From DATEZO01 sp035255485 (GTDB lineage Bacteria > Pseudomonadota > Gammaproteobacteria > Burkholderiales > Burkholderiaceae_D), in NCBI GenBank assembly GCA_035255485.1, contig DATEZO010000230.1, positions 1 to 6,640 on the forward strand: DNA of 6,640 nucleotides. The letters run 5' to 3'. Of this stretch, positions 5,460-6,640 are shown piece by piece; position 1 is the stretch's first letter, and every line of letters starts with the position of its first letter. The translations under genes and the position numbers were made by a program. The notes beneath the pieces are model-generated. The model saw only the letters and a list, made by a program, of their open reading frames with translations. It made no database searches and was not told the DNA's origin.

Positions 5460-5796
5460 AGCCGCCACGATTTCAGGAATTACGCAGATCAGAGCCCAGT
5501 ATTTCATTGCTTTGCATTCCCTAAATATCTCAATGATATTTGGGCCTACTGATTCAAGTGCCCGAATTGTCTCCCAATGAAAAATAAAATACGCCACTAC
5601 ATGAATGAAAGCAGCTCTTGCTATAAATGCGTTATCTTGAAAAATGCTGACGACAATGAGCAAGCAACCGGGCAATGCAACTATTTCCCAATATTTTCGT
5701 TGAAGCCGTGTCGTCAGAATTTTTTTAACGTCTTATTGAGCGAGCAGCCGTCAAACTGCATGCGATACGGCCAATGGTTGAATTTTTATTGAGCAT
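5460..5796 (-). pseudogene. Possible frameshifted relic of a small membrane protein gene
   Basis: AAGGAG (5802-5807) stands 5 bases before an ATG at 5796, an excellent - strand ribosome site, but the frame stops after 23 codons (MLNKNSTIGRIACSLTAARS, then IRR) at TAA 5725-5727. One base over, a frame continues from about 5726: KKILTTRLQRKYWEIVALPG, then two strongly hydrophobic stretches (CLLIVVSIF through FIHVVAYFIF, and YWALICVIPEIVAAYFFLF), losing coherence at about 5460 where the transposase tail begins in another frame. Joined, it would be a protein of roughly 115 residues with two or three membrane helices. I do not recognise a family. It is AT-richer than its neighbours, suggesting foreign origin. 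Alternatives are an unrelated 23-residue peptide followed by chance open frame, or a TTG-initiated gene at 5675. A +1 recoding event (CGT TAA A) is conceivable but unsupported. Confidence 0.3.
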
Positions 5797-5801
5797 ATTC
5801 G

Positions 5802-5807
5802 CTCCTT
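5802..5807 (-). promoter_or_regulatory. Strong Shine-Dalgarno (AAGGAG) before the short frame at 5796
   Basis: On the - strand AAGGAG-CGAAT-ATG has near-ideal sequence and 5-base spacing. It is the best ribosome site in this AT-rich stretch, which is why the frame after it deserves notice despite its early stop. Confidence 0.4.
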
Positions 5808-5884
5808 ATTGGCCGCTCCGTTTCGAATTTCAAGTTATATCCAACGGTCATCCAATCCAGTTAACAAGAATGGTCGCCACCTGA

Positions 5885-6538
5885 TCAAAACAACGGTGCA
5901 ACAATGCCTTCCGCCGCAAATGCGCGCTGTACCGCAGGACGTGAAGCAATTTGATCCAGATACTGCCCAAGATAACGGCGGGCGCGGGCAGGGTGGGCAA
6001 AATTGCGGGTCCAACGCGCCAGCATCAACAAGTAGGGATCAACTGCCGTGTAATTCTCGCCAAGCAGATAAGCGCCGCGCTTACTCGATACATTATCGGC
6101 CAGCTTAGCCTCGATTAGATCAAGCATCGTCCCAACACGGGCCTCTGCGTGCCTCTTGACCATTTCGGCGCCGGTATCGTCATTGGCCAGACGTTCCGGG
6201 TAATAGTAGGTAATAAGCTCAGCCTGCAAAGTATTGGTCAGGTAGATCAACCATTGGTAGAACTCGGCACGCGCGGCAGTCCCAACCGGCGGCGCAAGGC
6301 CGTTCCGGGAGTGACGATCCACCAAGTGCAGGCAAATCGCCGCCGTTTCGTACAGCACGAAGTCACCGTCGACCAGAACCGGAATGCGTCCGGTCGGATT
6401 GAGCTTCAGGTATTCAGGGCTCTTGTGCGCATCGCGGTCACGGTCAACCAACACCAATTCGTAATCGACGCCCAGTTCCTCCAATAGCATGTGCGGCGCA
6501 AGATTGGCATTGCTCGGATAGTAGTAGAGCTGGTACAT
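5885..6538 (-). CDS. Glutathione S-transferase family protein
   Basis: The protein has 217 residues. ATG 6538 is chosen because AGGGAGA lies about 4-10 bases before it and the protein then begins MYQLYYYPSN, the typical GST first strand; the alternative ATG at 6556 would place that ribosome site inside the gene. The N-terminal thioredoxin-like domain (1-75) has SNANLAPHMLLEELG (9-23, Ser9 a candidate for the thiol-activating position), the cis-Pro element GRIPVL (50-55) that contacts glutathione, and ETAAICLHL (64-72), the glutathione gamma-glutamyl binding 'E-S/T' motif. The helical C-domain (about 88-217) has the TAVD N-capping box (164-167). Length is normal for bacterial GSTs. It conjugates or reduces electrophiles with glutathione in the cytoplasm; the substrate cannot be predicted. 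It appears monocistronic within the window and intact. Confidence 0.93.
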   Translation of the reverse strand: MYQLYYYPSNANLAPHMLLEELGVDYELVLVDRDRDAHKSPEYLKLNPTGRIPVLVDGDFVLYETAAICLHLVDRHSRNGLAPPVGTAARAEFYQWLIYLTNTLQAELITYYYPERLANDDTGAEMVKRHAEARVGTMLDLIEAKLADNVSSKRGAYLLGENYTAVDPYLLMLARWTRNFAHPARARRYLGQYLDQIASRPAVQRAFAAEGIVAPLF

Positions 6539-6640
6539 CGTTCTCCCTAATTTCAAAATTCATACTACGGCCATCGATAGAAGCTCCTTCTCTGTACGCA
6601 CTACCCTTTGGGCGCGACAACAGTCGATGGAATATAACGT

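Noticed and set aside
1..6640. CRISPR array, tRNA, rRNA or attC sites
   Set aside because: No regularly spaced repeats, no cloverleaf with a TTCGA-type arm, and no paired attC core sites were found by eye on either strand.

Overview
The window reads as accessory chromosomal DNA from a Gram-negative proteobacterium, most likely a betaproteobacterium (Burkholderiales, perhaps Oxalobacteraceae). That placement rests on overall protein character and the integron/FIST/GST content, not on any marker gene, and is low confidence. Base composition is moderately GC-rich in the main genes and clearly more AT-rich around 5430-5880.

Left edge (1-875): the last ~74 codons of an integron-type tyrosine recombinase (IntI). 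Its cassette array and attI would lie outside the window to the left. The residue that should be the catalytic tyrosine is histidine, so this integrase looks dead. It is followed by a 374-bp deletion derivative of an IS630-family insertion sequence with recognisable inverted ends and a TA duplication. The DDE catalytic core is deleted, and the surviving transposase pieces lie in three different frames.

Centre-left (876-2656): a membrane-anchored GGDEF diguanylate cyclase on the + strand with an intact active site and an RxxD inhibitory site. Convergent to it on the - strand is a DUF4160/DUF2442 gene pair. Both members show decay: a lost N-terminus and altered conserved residues in the first, and a 9-bp tandem duplication and lost 3' end in the second.

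Centre (2657-4925): a two-gene - strand operon. A FIST-domain protein is followed, with an 8-nt ATG/TGA overlap, by a soluble histidine kinase without REC or transmembrane domains. This arrangement resembles NosP-type systems, in which a haem-containing FIST protein senses nitric oxide and controls the kinase encoded next to it, with output to c-di-GMP or biofilm. With a diguanylate cyclase 600 bp away, the locus could be a small sensory/c-di-GMP module, but no response regulator is present here.

Right (4926-6640): a gene-poor stretch holding the C-terminal tail of an IS200/REP-associated (Y1) transposase and a probable frameshifted relic of a small membrane protein gene with a strong Shine-Dalgarno. 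It ends with an intact glutathione S-transferase gene on the - strand.

Overall, three or four intact genes (DGC, FIST, kinase, GST) sit among inactivated mobile or accessory genes. I found no convincing wholly new system. The most informative observations are the IntI Tyr-to-His change, the IS630 deletion relic, and the FIST-kinase operon beside a diguanylate cyclase.
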